Assembly: GCF_000002985.6 (NCBI RefSeq)
Contig: NC_003284.9
Coordinates: 6,076,001 to 6,140,000, forward strand
Length of the DNA stretch: 64,000 nucleotides
Reading direction: 5' to 3'
Source of the DNA: Caenorhabditis elegans
Taxonomy: Eukaryota; Nematoda; Chromadorea; Rhabditida; Rhabditidae
Numbering within the stretch: the stretch's first letter is position 1; every line of letters begins with the position of its first letter. This document shows, one piece after another, positions 52,276 through 64,000 of the stretch. A model generated the notes under the pieces. The model saw only the letters and a list, made by a program, of their open reading frames with translations. It was not told the origin of the DNA and did no database searches. Made by a program: the position numbers and the translations under genes.

Positions 52276-53921
52276 CTAAAAAAATTATTTGACAATTGTT
52301 CTTTCAAAAGCAACACCAAAATGGGAAGGAACCAACGAAAAAAAAAGAGAATGAAATCGATGGATAGACATGAGGTAAAAAGAGGCAAGAGAGGGCAACT
52401 GCAGAGTAAAATGGAAGACACTTGTGCCCTGCGAGAAGCTAATGCATTCGTGAAGGCAATCGCTTGCGGAGACGCAGCCCGCCGATGTCTCTCAGCTTAG
52501 ACGGAGCACAATAAGAGCACAGATAGGTGCAAAAGAATGTGGGGAAAACGGATGAGAAGAAAAGAGACAGACAAATTGATGTGATGATGAAGAAGAGACA
52601 ATCGGTTTTTCATTTAATCGAGATATGTCAGGAATTTCACTGATTGGTTTTTTTCCAGAAAATTGTTCGACATTGCAAGCACCTACTTTCTGCATTTTTT
52701 GGAAGTTTCAGCTAAAACTGAATCAAGTTTTTAAATTTTATGGAAAACCATAGATTCATTTACATTTCAACTTTCGAAACTGAGACTTCCATGTTGCATC
52801 CCATTTTCTACTTTACATCTAAAAAAATTACGAAAATCTCAAGTGTTCAAAAAATCCTTATCAAATTCTGCCCCCTTGATTCTTGATATTTCAGCAAATT
52901 GAAAATCAACTGAGAAGTGTTGGACGTCATTGATGTGATACCTTTTATAATTGTTTGCATCTCATCTGATCACAGGAAACGTTAGATAAAAATAGACACT
53001 GATGATGAGAAACGGAAATAGGGGCGGTTTGTAGTTAAACTTCTTGATTTCATTGAACACAAGGACATTTTAAATGGTGGTCAAAACGTTTAATTTTAAA
53101 TTTTAAAATCTGAAGAAAACTATAGGAGACGATGAGTTGATGGCTAGAGGAAAGGTTCATATTACTTTGGTGTGCTCAGCGTAAAAACAAACAAAATGGT
53201 AGCCTTTTGATGCTCACCCACTCTCTACTTTCATTCTGATCTCGCTGCCAGTCTGACGACGCGTTCTCCTATTTACTTACTTAATTTCGAAAAGTCTAAT
53301 TTTGCGCAGGGTGTGCAAAAATTTTGAGCATCAGGAGGAGGAGGAGCAGCCACACAAAGTCGCGCCGTTACGCTTTATAATGTTTGATGGAGCTCCTCGC
53401 GCCGAGCACTTTTCTCCATTCATTTCATTCTTCTTATCAATTGATATAAAGTGGCTGTGGCTGTGGCGTCATCAGATTTAATATTCTGTTTCTCTCTCGA
53501 CATTCCTCCTGTAAAAATGTGTTTTGTATCAGTATTGACAGAGACATTTTCATTGACAGGCTAGAAAATAAAAAGATAGGGGAGAAATGGAGACGTTATA
53601 AAATTGATTTTGCAAATAAATCTATTACTGGCAAAAAACATATAATTGAGATACTTGTCTGAGAAATTTAAAAATAAAACAAAAACTCTAACTGAAAGAT
53701 CTCAAATTTGAGGGGGAAAACTCTAGTAATAAGCTTTTTCTTGGCAGAACATATTGACAGACATATGGCGACAGATACAAATTCGTTTGGAAAAAAAGTT
53801 GGAATCTCAAAATAAACACTGAAAGTTGTTAAATAAGAAAATGAAGAGAAATGGCAAAAAGGACAAGTCAATTTTCACAGAAAAAAATGGTTTTCAAAAA
53901 CTACATAGTTGGAAGACATAT
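52276..53921. other. Spacer between the Ly6-like and F-box genes
   Basis: Purine-rich DNA next to the Ly6-like start explains the long basic open frame at 52138-52500 and is probably its promoter. 53.2-53.5 kb is GC-richer, with GGAGGAGGAGGA (53334-53345), CGCGCC and a GTGGCTGTGGCTGTGGC run (53451-53467). This resembles a promoter or enhancer block, but no coding start is seen there. The end is the F-box gene 3' UTR. Confidence 0.45.
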
Positions 53922-56900
53922 TTAAAATCCGTTGTTAACAGGCACCGGCGAGTGAGCTGACGCTTCTGATGATTGGGCAGAACTGCTTGCCGTTGACTTG
54001 GCAATTTCTTCTTCAAAGTCTCCGAGCATTGCCTAAATAGTAGGTTATAAAGTTTTGAGCTAAAATTTGAAAACCATAAAAAAAACTTCCCAAAAATTTA
54101 TTCAAATTTTCCTGTCAAAAAATCGTAGAAACCTCATTCTTATATACTTTGGAATTTGAACAAAAAAATAAAAGTTTTCAGCGAGTTTTAAATACTGATT
54201 CTGTTTCAACTGTTGTTATTTAAACATTTTAGAGGCTGGATCCTTCATCAATGCTCTAAATTTTTCAAAAATGTGTTCATTTTTGGAAGATTTGGCAATT
54301 TACCAAAACTTTGACGGAAAATTTTGAAAAATCTTAAAGTTATTAAAGTATTTGATTATAATCCAACATGCCCAAGTAGCAAATATAAAAATTTGTTACT
54401 TTGCACAAAAATTGACTGAAAATTTTAAAAAATCTAAAAAAAAATTTCGAAACTTTTGTGAAATTGTTTTCTTTCGAAATGTATTTTCTTTTTATACAGT
54501 TTATACAGTTATACAGTTATATTTTATACAGTTAAAATCCGTATCACTTCTTTTAGGCCTAAACCTAACGCGATTAGCCAAAAATTATTTCATGGGAAGT
54601 GTTGATGTTTTTTTTATTGCTGTAATTTTGTTGTTAAGCACATTTTGATATCTCAAAAAAAAAGAGATCTCATTTATCATTTTCCAATAATAGTTGATTT
54701 TTATTCATTTTCAAAGAATATCAACTATGTATCTATCATTTTTATTTCATTACCATGTACTTACTTTTAAGCCCATAATCTCTCCCTTTACTACCAGCAG
54801 CTGTGGCAAGTTTCGGAAGTCCTCAAGTACTTCGTAGTTTCGGCAGAGGTGAACGATCACCTGAAAACGAAACCAATTGTTGCAAGCTCTCATGCATGGC
54901 TAAATGCTAAAGTAACCTTTTTCAAGTTCGGATGATTGGCAAGTTCAACTACGGTTCCTCGATTGATTTTCTCCAGGTCCAGCTCGCGTAGATAGATGAA
55001 CTGAAAAAGCAAAAAAACATGTTTAGTTGAAAGAAAAAGTGAATAAGAACCTGCAGTTTTGGCATCTTGTTCGCCATGTATGAAAACAGGGAATCCGGGA
55101 GAAATGGGTAGTCCACCGGCTTGTCGACCAAACATACACGCTCCACTCGCTGTTCAAACTTCTCCAGAATTGCCATCAATGGTCCCTGGAACATCTTTTT
55201 TCAGAACTTCGATCTTCTATCAGACTCTGCAGTAGTGACTAAATAGTTTACTGAGTTGTTTTCTTTCTCTTTTTTCGCCAACTAATCAACTGTTTCATTT
55301 AACAAGAAGCATGCTAAAATAGACTTTAACCGTTTCTTTTTTCGCCGATCAATTCATTTCCCGTTTGAAGACTCCTGTCAAAAAATAATCCTATTTTAAC
55401 GCGACTTATGTCGCAAACATTTCCACAATTGTTTCATTTTGCTCATTTCTGCTGTGCTGTCAAACTCTTTTTGCACATAGTTCCTAATGGTCCATAAAAC
55501 GCAACACGGAAATTCAATACATTGGGAAAGGATGAATTACAATTCCCACACTAAAAAATACGAAATTAAAATGTATAGATGCAGAAACACTTTTTTTTCA
55601 AGGTCCGTCATATATCATATTTCAGATCGTTTTTGCTCTTTCCCACCTCTCCTCAGTTTTCAGATCAAAACGTATCAATGTCCCAAGGAGCAAACGATCA
55701 AAGTATACAAAGGATCTATGACCTTACTTTAGTTTTGAGAATGCCGGGAAAGGATTAGGTTGGACCTTTTTTGATTATAAAAAGATTGTAAGTTGTAATA
55801 AAACGGAATATGTGATGTGAATAGTTTTTGGAGGTACGTTTTCATTTCTATTTTTCAGTATCCGAGTTTGGAAAACTGACGAAACTTTCTATTTCAGTAT
55901 GACAATCCAAATTTTTCAATCAGAAATTGAAATAGAAATGTTAAAAATGTTGTTTCAAACTTAAAGTGATATTTATTCTTGTTGGAGAGTTTTAAAAATA
56001 CCATAACTAGTACCTGAAAGTTGCCGGTTGCCGAAAAAAGTTTCAAATTCACTTTTAACGGAAAGCATCTACTTTCCGGCACTATTTGAATTGAATGGCA
56101 CTTGTTTTAACAGAAATAAATAATTTTCTGTACTTTTTTAAAAATTCATATAGTTAGATTTGCCGAAAAAATAATAACCGCGCAGCCTTGATCTAGATTG
56201 TAATATTTTGTTCATGTCGATTTTCTTTCTATCAATTTCAATACAAATCCACATTATTCAATTTCACAAAAACAAAACAATTATTTATTTGCTCTACGAA
56301 TCCATTATTTTGACCCATATGACGTGAGCACTTTTCAAAGTTATTCAAAATTGTTCTTGAGTAAGTCCGCAATGAATTTTCAATGGATGTAGTTTTTTCC
56401 GGCGTTTCCTTTACGAAAAGATGCCTATGAACTTTTGTCATGTTATGTGGTAGTCTGAAGAACAAATACTAGAAAAGATTTGACAAGCCCCCAGTAGTTC
56501 CTCATTGCTTATTCAAAAATCTCGGAGAAGTGCTCAACTGGAAAACTTCAAAAGGTCCAAAAGTCTCTCTAGATTCTCTCGAGATTAGTATTTTCAAAAA
56601 CCTCGGCAACAACATAGAAAAGAACAGGTTTGATGAATGACACGAAACTCTTAGTTTCAGAAGCGCTAGGAAAAAAGCTAGCAAATCTCAAGAGTGTAAC
56701 GATCCGTCTTCTGGAATCTTTGCAAAATGTTCAAAGATTTTCTCTAAAAATTCTTGACTGCTATCATTACTTTTAGTTTTTCTCTTCTATGTGCATCGTT
56801 TTTCTTGCTGTTTATAATATCAATGGCGACAAAGACAGGCCATCAATCTTTCCAGCTCCCATGGGTATTTTTGAAAGAAGAAGTATCTGATAACATTACC

Positions 56901-59900
56901 GTATGCCGTCAGTAAGAAAATAAAAGAGACCAAAGATTGAAATCATACCTCATGCTCATCAAAATGACATGAACAACAGTAGATGTAAGCGACTTGACGT
57001 TTCCAGAAGATTGGTCCATCGAAACTAATGTTTACTGTCATTTTTTCATGCCCTGCAAAAGAAATATAGTTTAATTATTGAAAGAAAAAATAAAACTAAC
57101 CTGAACAGTGATTTTTCCGGAAGATTATATAAACCCAAACTGGTTTCGTCTCATTCCTTGTGGCCTCCATAATTGCGTCTTTCCACCCACGAGATACACG
57201 TTCAGCTCTGCAAAAATCTTGGAAATTGTCAAAGAAACGGAGCAGGAAAACCGGAGAAAAGCAATAAATTGAGAGGGAGATATCTTAGGCTTCCGCCAAT
57301 TTGCTAAATGCTTCTTTTTATGGGCCATAACCGAATGGCAGTGTTGACAAGCGCGACGACAAACGTCTTTGAAAATGTGAAAGCGAACAAAATTACAAAC
57401 AGACGGACTACTACTACAAACATCGGATAACGATGTATAAGAAAAACAGAGTCTAATGAATCGGTGGTCTCTTCGAAAAAGAATTATAGGGAGGAGCTCT
57501 AAAAATATGTCATTTTGTTTTGTTTCTGGAAGGTTTGAGATCTACGAGCCACAAATTTTTCTAAGAACACTGGGGACGCATCTGGATTGAAATCTAAATT
57601 ACCAGAATATATTTAATTATCCATCCTTTTTTTCTTTTTTTTTTCCTCAGATGTAAGCAGTAATCCAATTAGAAATGTGTCTTTTTCTAGAAGTATGTAA
57701 GAGTCGATCTCAAAAGATTCTCTCAATCAAAATAACCAAAATAAACAATCTAAATATCCTTGGGGACGTTATAAAATAACATGTCTAGGAAATGTGCATG
57801 TTTTGGAAATGTTGTGGAGCTAGAGTAAAGTTGAAGTTATTGAATTTGAGTTTTCAAAAATGGGTTTTGAAGAAAATTATTCAAATATGAAATTTTCGGA
57901 AAACACTTTCCAATGTTTTTTTTTCAAAAACAAAATTAAAAAGGGACAACGAATGAAGATTTTTGCTTAATAGTCAGTGCGAAATTAGAAACGTTTGGGC
58001 TACTTTCTGAAACATTTTCGCATCCTCGAACCTTTACAATGTTGGGCTTTGATTTTTTTCAACATAATTATAACATTGAACAAAAAAAACTTGTTTAATG
58101 ATATTTAGTCATTTTAGAAATTTTCAATTAATTGTTAAACTGCAAAACATAATTTCAGACCAAATTATTTTTTTTGCCTTACACCAAGTGGAGAAACTAA
58201 AAATGAAAGAAGTCTACATTGGTTATTCATGTTAGTTAGATACCCACTACTACGACCACCACCGGAAGATGTGGGAGGTGAACTTTGAGAATTGAAACTT
58301 CGAAAAGTCGAGCATAAAGGAAATGGGGGTGTAACAGGAGGAGATGAAAAACACAAAAATGGCCCGAAAAAGCAGCAACATGAAACTTTTTATATGATCA
58401 CTATAGCGGGACGAACAAAGAGCGGGCGACGGACCCCCCGAAGGACGAGTCTCTCCAGAGAGGAAGAGAGCATTGCTTGCTGCTTCTTCTTCTTCTCTCT
58501 TTCCAACAGCTTCTCCTTACTGCTTTAGCGCGCAGTGCCGCACACTACTAGCAGAAAACTCTCCCTTTTTTGGCGCCAACGGATGGCGTAGAGCAGCCGC
58601 CATCTGCCGCTTCCTCTCCATCCACTTTTACCAGAAATCCGCGGAAGGCGGACCCTCTTATTTTGGGCTCCCTCCTGCTGCTAGTGTTTGAGGGGAAGAA
58701 GGCGGGTTGAGGAGGGTGCAAGTGTGCCATGTCGTTTCTGTGTATATGTTGTCGGTGTGTTTGTTGTCTACCCCCTCCCACTGGCACCCTTTTTCGATGT
58801 CACTTTCGTGTTTTGTTTCATTTTCTTTATACCACTGGGGAATTGAGGGGAGTATCGCGGTAAGTCAGATTTTTGGAAGAAATGAGAAGTGAAGATATTC
58901 AGTGAGTGGGTGGGAGCAGTTTGTTCAGATTTTTTCAGTGGATTGCGTCAGAACCAGGAAAATGTTGCAGCGAAACAGGTCTTTTGGGAATATGATGAAA
59001 AAGGTCGGAGAGAGGACGATGAGGAAATGAATTTTCTTGGCAAACTCAGAAAAAAAGAAAATAAACCGGAAGCTAAAAAAGCTAATAATAATCGCAGTAT
59101 CATTATATTACATAATACAAAAATGTGCAAACACTTTAAACTGAGTTATTGAAAGTAGCACAACAGTTACTGATATATGTTTTTCAGAGTTGCAACGAGC
59201 TGCGAAGGAAATCTTTATAATGTGAGCAGAAACCTGATCATACCTGGTTGAAAAACCTTGACTCACATATTAAAAATACGTCGTTAACCAAACGGCAATC
59301 AAAAACTAGGATGTAATACCGTGTTCAATGAGAAACCTCATAAAAATTGTTTTATACAAAAGAATAAATTGGCAATGCCAGCCTACTTCCTCGACCCACA
59401 AATTTGTCGAAAAGGTTTAAGATTAAAAAGATCTCAAGGAAACAGTTCATAAAATCGACTCTACCTTTGAGCTTATTGTTATAGTTGCTGATAAAGTTTT
59501 AATACAAAAATAGGAAATATGCCTATTCAGTTGCTTATGATTGTTTTTTAATTGAACAAAATCCGATAAAGAAGTAATTTTCCAAAAATTCTGTTTTTTC
59601 CCACACGAACGGTTTTTTGTAATTTTTTTAAAATTTACCGAATAAATATAAAAATAAACAGACTTAAAAAATAAAGTAGTCAAGTAAAATACTTGAATAA
59701 AAAAGGCAAAATTGAGTTAAGTACATACATTTTAGCACAGTACCTTGTCATTCATCAATAGAAAAAAAGTAAAATTAGAAAAGAAAACATTACAAGTACT
59801 CCAAAATAAAGAAATATTTCAATGAAACAAAGGATCTAAAATTTTTGACAATTTCTTTAAAAAACACTCAAACAAAACTGGCTAACATTTTGAAATAATT

Positions 59901-62328
59901 TAATCTAAAATTAATTTATTTCACGTATACATAGAAGTTACAATTTGGTAGAATTACAATCATTTATAATAAACTAACAAGTTTGATAATTTGACATTAA
60001 CGCAGTCACAAATTGAGACAACAATTTGCAGAGTTTTTCAGTTTCAGAACATAAAACAAGCTGCATAACAATGTCAGACAGCTCCTTAAAATAGTACCAT
60101 GTTGGTCGTCCTCTGGTGTTTTGATGCACAACAAGCCAGAGAGAGAGAGAGAGAGTCTTACGCAAACGTGTTGTTTTGTTACAATTCAAACTCAGAAAGC
60201 TGAGGAGATTCCAAACAGAACACTGACGACTTTTTGTGGGTTCAAAAAATGTGTTTGTTTATTTTGTCATTCTTTTTAAGCAACAATCTCAGAGGCAGAA
60301 AAATGTGTATTTCAGGAAATTTTTTTTAAAAAAGTTCACAGTACTCGAAATGCAGTTAATTCTATTTTTAGGACTGCTAACATTGGCTTCGAGCAATTAA
60401 ATACTCTACAAAGAAATGAGCAACTCAAAAAAGTTTAAAACGGAAACAATTTTGACAATACTCAAAAGTCTTTTTGGTGCAAACGTTTTGGTGTAAAACT
60501 TGATATTTACATGCCAGCATTTTGAAACTAGATTACACAAAACGTAGGGAATCGTCAAAAATTATCCAGCAAACGAAAAAAAGAAGGAAGATGAAGGATT
60601 GGATTGGCGTGTTGGACACAACCAACTGTGTGGTCAATTGCACCAGTGATGAAAAGATAGATAGTGGACGCTGGAAGAAAACTGAGCCAAGAAATTGAAA
60701 TGAACGCAAAACGAAACGAGAGACGAAAAGACAAGATATAAGTTGTGAAGGCAAGGAAAACGAAAAACGAAAAAGAAGAGCCACCCGAGTCTGGGGCTAG
60801 GAAAACGAAAAACGAGGATACTTTCTCAGCTGTCTCTCGATTTCAAATGCTATATTTTGAGGTTCGATTGATGAGTTATGATGGAATCCTCAGATTCTTA
60901 TTTTATTTTATGTAATTGTGTATAGTGATAGGTGTGTTGTGAGTGGGAAACTCTAAGAAGTTTTCACCGGGATGTTTCGTGTTTCCTGACGTTGTTTAAA
61001 TGTGTTTAAAATTGCTCGAAGAAGCTACAATGCCCAAACATTACTGTAAAACCTTTTAATAATGCTTTTCACAGTCATTAATACTCATAAAATTAAAAAT
61101 TTTCGGAGTTTGGAAATTGCAAAAACTTTTACTGAAAATTTCGAAAGCTCTGAAAAAAAATTGGATATTATTGGATTAATGTAAGTGTATTTAGACTAAA
61201 TCCTCACTGTCAATACTTTTTTGTAACAAAAAAGTACTTCTAAATATCAAGTTTCAAGTGCTGGAATGGTTGTGCACATCTTCAACAGATAACATTTAAT
61301 TATATTGAATCGTACGTTTGAGCTTTTTCAGAACGGCACTGCAACCAAAATTGTTTCAACTAGTTTTATCGGCATAAAATTTACAAAATTTCATTTTTTC
61401 GTAGCTGTGCCAAAGTCTTTTTGTTGAAAAGTTAAGAGAATAGATAAAAACGGTTTTTCTTTCTGAAAATAATATTATTTTCAATTAAAAGTACTAATAA
61501 GTTGTTCAAATCCTCCCTTAAATTCGCATAATTTAAATGTGCCAATCGGCACTTTATTTTTTGACTCAGTTTTATATCAACGTTTTGAAACATTTTTCAA
61601 AAGTGAAAATACTTTCAAAAAGTTAAAACAAAATTCACTAACTTTTTTTTGAACTTTCATATAAACTTCGGCACAACGATGAAAACATAGGTTGTGCAGT
61701 TCAAAATGTGCAGCAAATCTTTAACCGCAACTACTCGAACTTGATAGCTCATATCTTTTTTGCATTGAGTATTATTAAGTTTTGTGTGACAGATAAAATA
61801 TTTCAATCACTCGCGCCCAGTTTTGTTTCGTTTCAATTATTGTTCCCATTCAATTATAAACAAAGCAAAGGCGGTCGATACAGGCTGATAAGTTGCTTTA
61901 AAGAGAACAGCCTCTTCTGAAAACTCTTCTCTGAAATAAGTCTGAAAATCACTTTAAAAGTTACTGGAAATAAGTCAGTTTATTATTTTATTTGTTACTT
62001 TTGCTTAGAAACATTTTCGAAAGGTCATATAATGATTGAGTGACGTGTGCAAGTCGTTCCAGTACCCCTCAATTATATTTTTTGAACAAGTGAATAAAAC
62101 GAACTAGTAAACTTTATATAAATGTAAGAGGTACGACCAAGATAGACCACCAAACAAATTGATGGATGAAGTACTAGATGTAGGGGGGAGCTCCTCAGGA
62201 ACAGGCGACAAACAATAAATAACTTGAGGGACGTACCTAGTTCTTTGCGGCAGTTGGAGGTACGAAAAGAGGACCGGCGCAATGTCTTTGCCCAGCACCG
62301 AGACAGGATCCACACGCCGTTCGGTCAT
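53922..62328 (-). CDS. Small F-box protein with leucine-rich C-terminal half
   Basis: Exons 62328-62237, 57207-57101, 57052-56949, 55185-55051, 55000-54917, 54860-54765, 54032-53922, giving 242 residues, all phases consistent. The F-box is assembled from two exons: LGKDIAPVLFSYLQLPQRTR from exon 1, then AERVSRGWKDAI from exon 2, matching the 'P..v...IFSYL...dR...erVsrgW' pattern that binds SKP1. The rest is irregular leucine-rich repeat-like sequence (LRELDLEKINRGTVVELANHPNLKKV) and a Ser/Ala-rich tail. It probably acts as a substrate receptor of an SCF ubiquitin ligase. A TTTCAG acceptor (62339-62338) ten bases before the ATG suggests trans-splicing. Introns of 5029 bp (62236-57208) and 1763 bp are unusually long. 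It could be related to FBXL-type receptors; the substrate is unknown. Confidence 0.85.
57208..62236. other. 5-kb intron inside the F-box coding sequence
   Basis: Mostly AT-rich, but 58.37-58.9 kb is a GC-rich, pyrimidine-tract block (CTTCTTCTTCTTCTC, GCGCGC, several CpG). It looks like an internal promoter, enhancer or HOT region. A plus-strand frame at 58889-59152 is highly charged because the DNA is purine-rich. A GA microsatellite lies at about 60137-60154. No exon on either strand could be modelled with confidence. Confidence 0.45.
60137..60154 (+). repeat. GA dinucleotide microsatellite
   Basis: A perfect run of AG repeats in the F-box gene intron. Confidence 0.85.
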
Positions 62329-62339
62329 TGCTGTTTCCT

Positions 62340-64000
62340 GAAATCGAGATGGGGTGAGAAAACGTAATTGGAGATGGTGAAGGGATAGATAGACAATGAT
62401 GACAGGCTTGAGATTGTCAGAAACACTCCATTAATTGAGAGTTGGAGCACTAATTCTGCAGAACCTATATAGGATTTGGAAAAGACAAAAAATATGAAGG
62501 GAGGAAGTCGATGGATATGGAAAAGAAAGTGTATGCAAATTCGGTTCCACACAGACTCGGTCCTGCAGCCGTTTTTGCTGGAATAAATTGAAGATATGCG
62601 TGTGCCCGCAAAGGATAGGTTTTGTGTTTGTTGACGAATTTCATATTGGTGATACACCCTTAAACTAGTGTATAAAAAAGAAACATTTCGAACAGTTTCT
62701 GGAAATCGTTCGGTACATATAAATTTTTTTTCTATTGTCGATAATTACATTCAAGAATTTTCTCAAAGGCAAAGTATCCCCAGTAGTGAATTAATTTAAA
62801 ACTACTGATTCAGTGGTAAAAAATCCGAACAACATATTACACCTTCAAAAAATATCCAAAATAATTATTTACAGTAAAAAGTTTGTTCTTTGTTTCCACT
62901 TGTCGTTTTCCTACCTAAAGCTGTATTTTGTCCTTCTAATTTTTTGAGTGCACATTGAGACGTTCTCTTCACAAAAACCCCCAAATCGAATCTAGACAAT
63001 GTTTGCCCAAATAATCGATTTTCATTATCAAATTCATGTACAAGTACGCAAAATAAAAATAAGAGTAAAAATTGAACTGGCAGAAGTTGGACGAAAAACT
63101 TTTTCTAAGACATTTGTATTTTAAACATAATTTAAATATTTGTATTGCGATTTTGTAATTTGAATTTGCAGCAATTGTTTTAATTTATTTCAAAAGCTCT
63201 TTTTTTTTACACGAGACATTTTTGCACAACTGAAAAGATTTCTTTAATCCGGAGAATTTCCAATATACAAAGGCAATAAATGCTGATACATTTTTTAGTG
63301 AACATTTTTTAGGATCATGAATTACTGATATTTTTTAGTTCTATTTCTACGGTAAACCTATTTATCTCATTTCAAAAAAAATCAGAGCCAATTATTCAGA
63401 AACAATTATTTTTTCAGTTTTTCGTGGCCAGCTCGAACTCGTCGCGATTGAGGATCGGTCACAATGCGATCAGCGAATACGACAATTATTTCATCTTTTT
63501 GTAGTTTAACAAAAAATAAGCACGTTTTATATTTTTTAAATATTTTCAAAAATACTTATTGATATAAACTTTAAAAAATATTTCCGAATAATTCAACCTA
63601 ATTTTTTCGTAAATTTCTCTGAATTAATCTGAGTTCAATTAACTTCTTTTTTTTCAATTTGAGGCATTTTTTGGGACTTTGAGTACCACATTTTAAAGTA
63701 AAAATAAAATTAAAATTTTGTTTCATTAAACGGCAAGCATTTTTTTCTAGAAGTAATGCAATTTTAAACCTCGGAATTCAAAATTATTCGCACTCATTTA
63801 TTACAACAAAATTAATTTTCAAAAGGTGGGGTTATGATATACAGGTACCGTTTCTTAAGCCTACAATAAAATGGAATATCACTTTTCGATATGATTATCA
63901 AAATTAGGAGAATTCATGAAAATTAATTTTGAGAATACGACTTGGCTTTCACCAAAAAATGATTGCTGGTTTATAATCACCGCCGAGCAATTGTTTCAAA
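62340..64000. other. Upstream region of the F-box gene
   Basis: 62.34-62.7 kb is the likely promoter, with purine-rich DNA and GGTACATATAAA near 62712. 62.7-64.0 kb is AT-rich DNA with no feature I can support. Confidence 0.5.

Noticed and set aside
52138..52500. 120-codon basic plus-strand open frame
   Set aside because: It overlaps the Ly6-like gene's first exon and its purine-rich upstream DNA on the opposite strand; a compositional shadow.
58889..59152. 87-codon plus-strand charged open frame in the F-box intron
   Set aside because: Purine-rich DNA yields Lys/Glu/Arg codons by composition; no promoter-exon structure or similarity.

Overview
This window is nematode nuclear DNA and almost certainly Caenorhabditis elegans. 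Genes have many short exons joined by small AT-rich introns (often 45-60 bp) with TTTCAG acceptors, and several start codons sit directly behind an isolated TTTCAG of the kind used for SL1 trans-splicing. The gene order hsp-3, flu-2 (kynureninase), prx-3 (peroxin 3) and nnt-1 (nicotinamide nucleotide transhydrogenase) is one I recall from the X chromosome, around cosmid C15H9. That placement is from memory. The exon models below were read from the bases and their codon phases were checked.

Layout. 1-5.7 kb: the 3' part of a Cys-loop anion-channel gene (+), running off the left edge. 6.9-12.4 kb: a tandem cluster of four small secreted-protein genes (+), the last one decayed. 13.4-15.8 kb: hsp-3, the ER BiP chaperone (-), with a GC-rich upstream region carrying UPR-type motifs. 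17.3-20.9 kb: a GPR107/108-type seven-span protein (+). 25.2-29.4 kb: a TMCC-type coiled-coil membrane protein (+), with a small cysteine-rich secreted-protein gene nested on the opposite strand in one intron. 31.0-33.3 kb: flu-2 (-). 35.0-36.9 kb: prx-3 (-). 39.8-42.1 kb: a serpentine receptor (+). 42.8-44.4 kb: a BTB-domain protein (+). 46.3-51.5 kb: nnt-1 (+). 51.6-52.3 kb: a Ly6/Quiver-like GPI protein (-). 53.9-62.3 kb: a small F-box protein (-) whose F-box is split by a 5-kb intron.

The genes do not form one pathway. No pair on the same strand has the roughly 100-bp spacing of a C. elegans operon. Housekeeping functions (ER folding, NAD(P) metabolism, peroxisome biogenesis) sit among nematode-type accessory genes (serpentine receptor, BTB, F-box, small secreted proteins).

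Most notable: (1) the cysteine-free secreted family with a shared promoter layout and a pseudogene carrying both an early stop and a frameshift, plus a changed TATA box; (2) a GC-AG intron in nnt-1; (3) an in-frame 21-nt candidate microexon in the channel gene; (4) the 5-kb intron that splits the F-box and contains a promoter-like block; (5) a tRNA-like/hairpin element at 38.3 kb beside a 17-bp minisatellite. No tRNA with both promoter boxes, rRNA, intact transposon or CRISPR array was seen.
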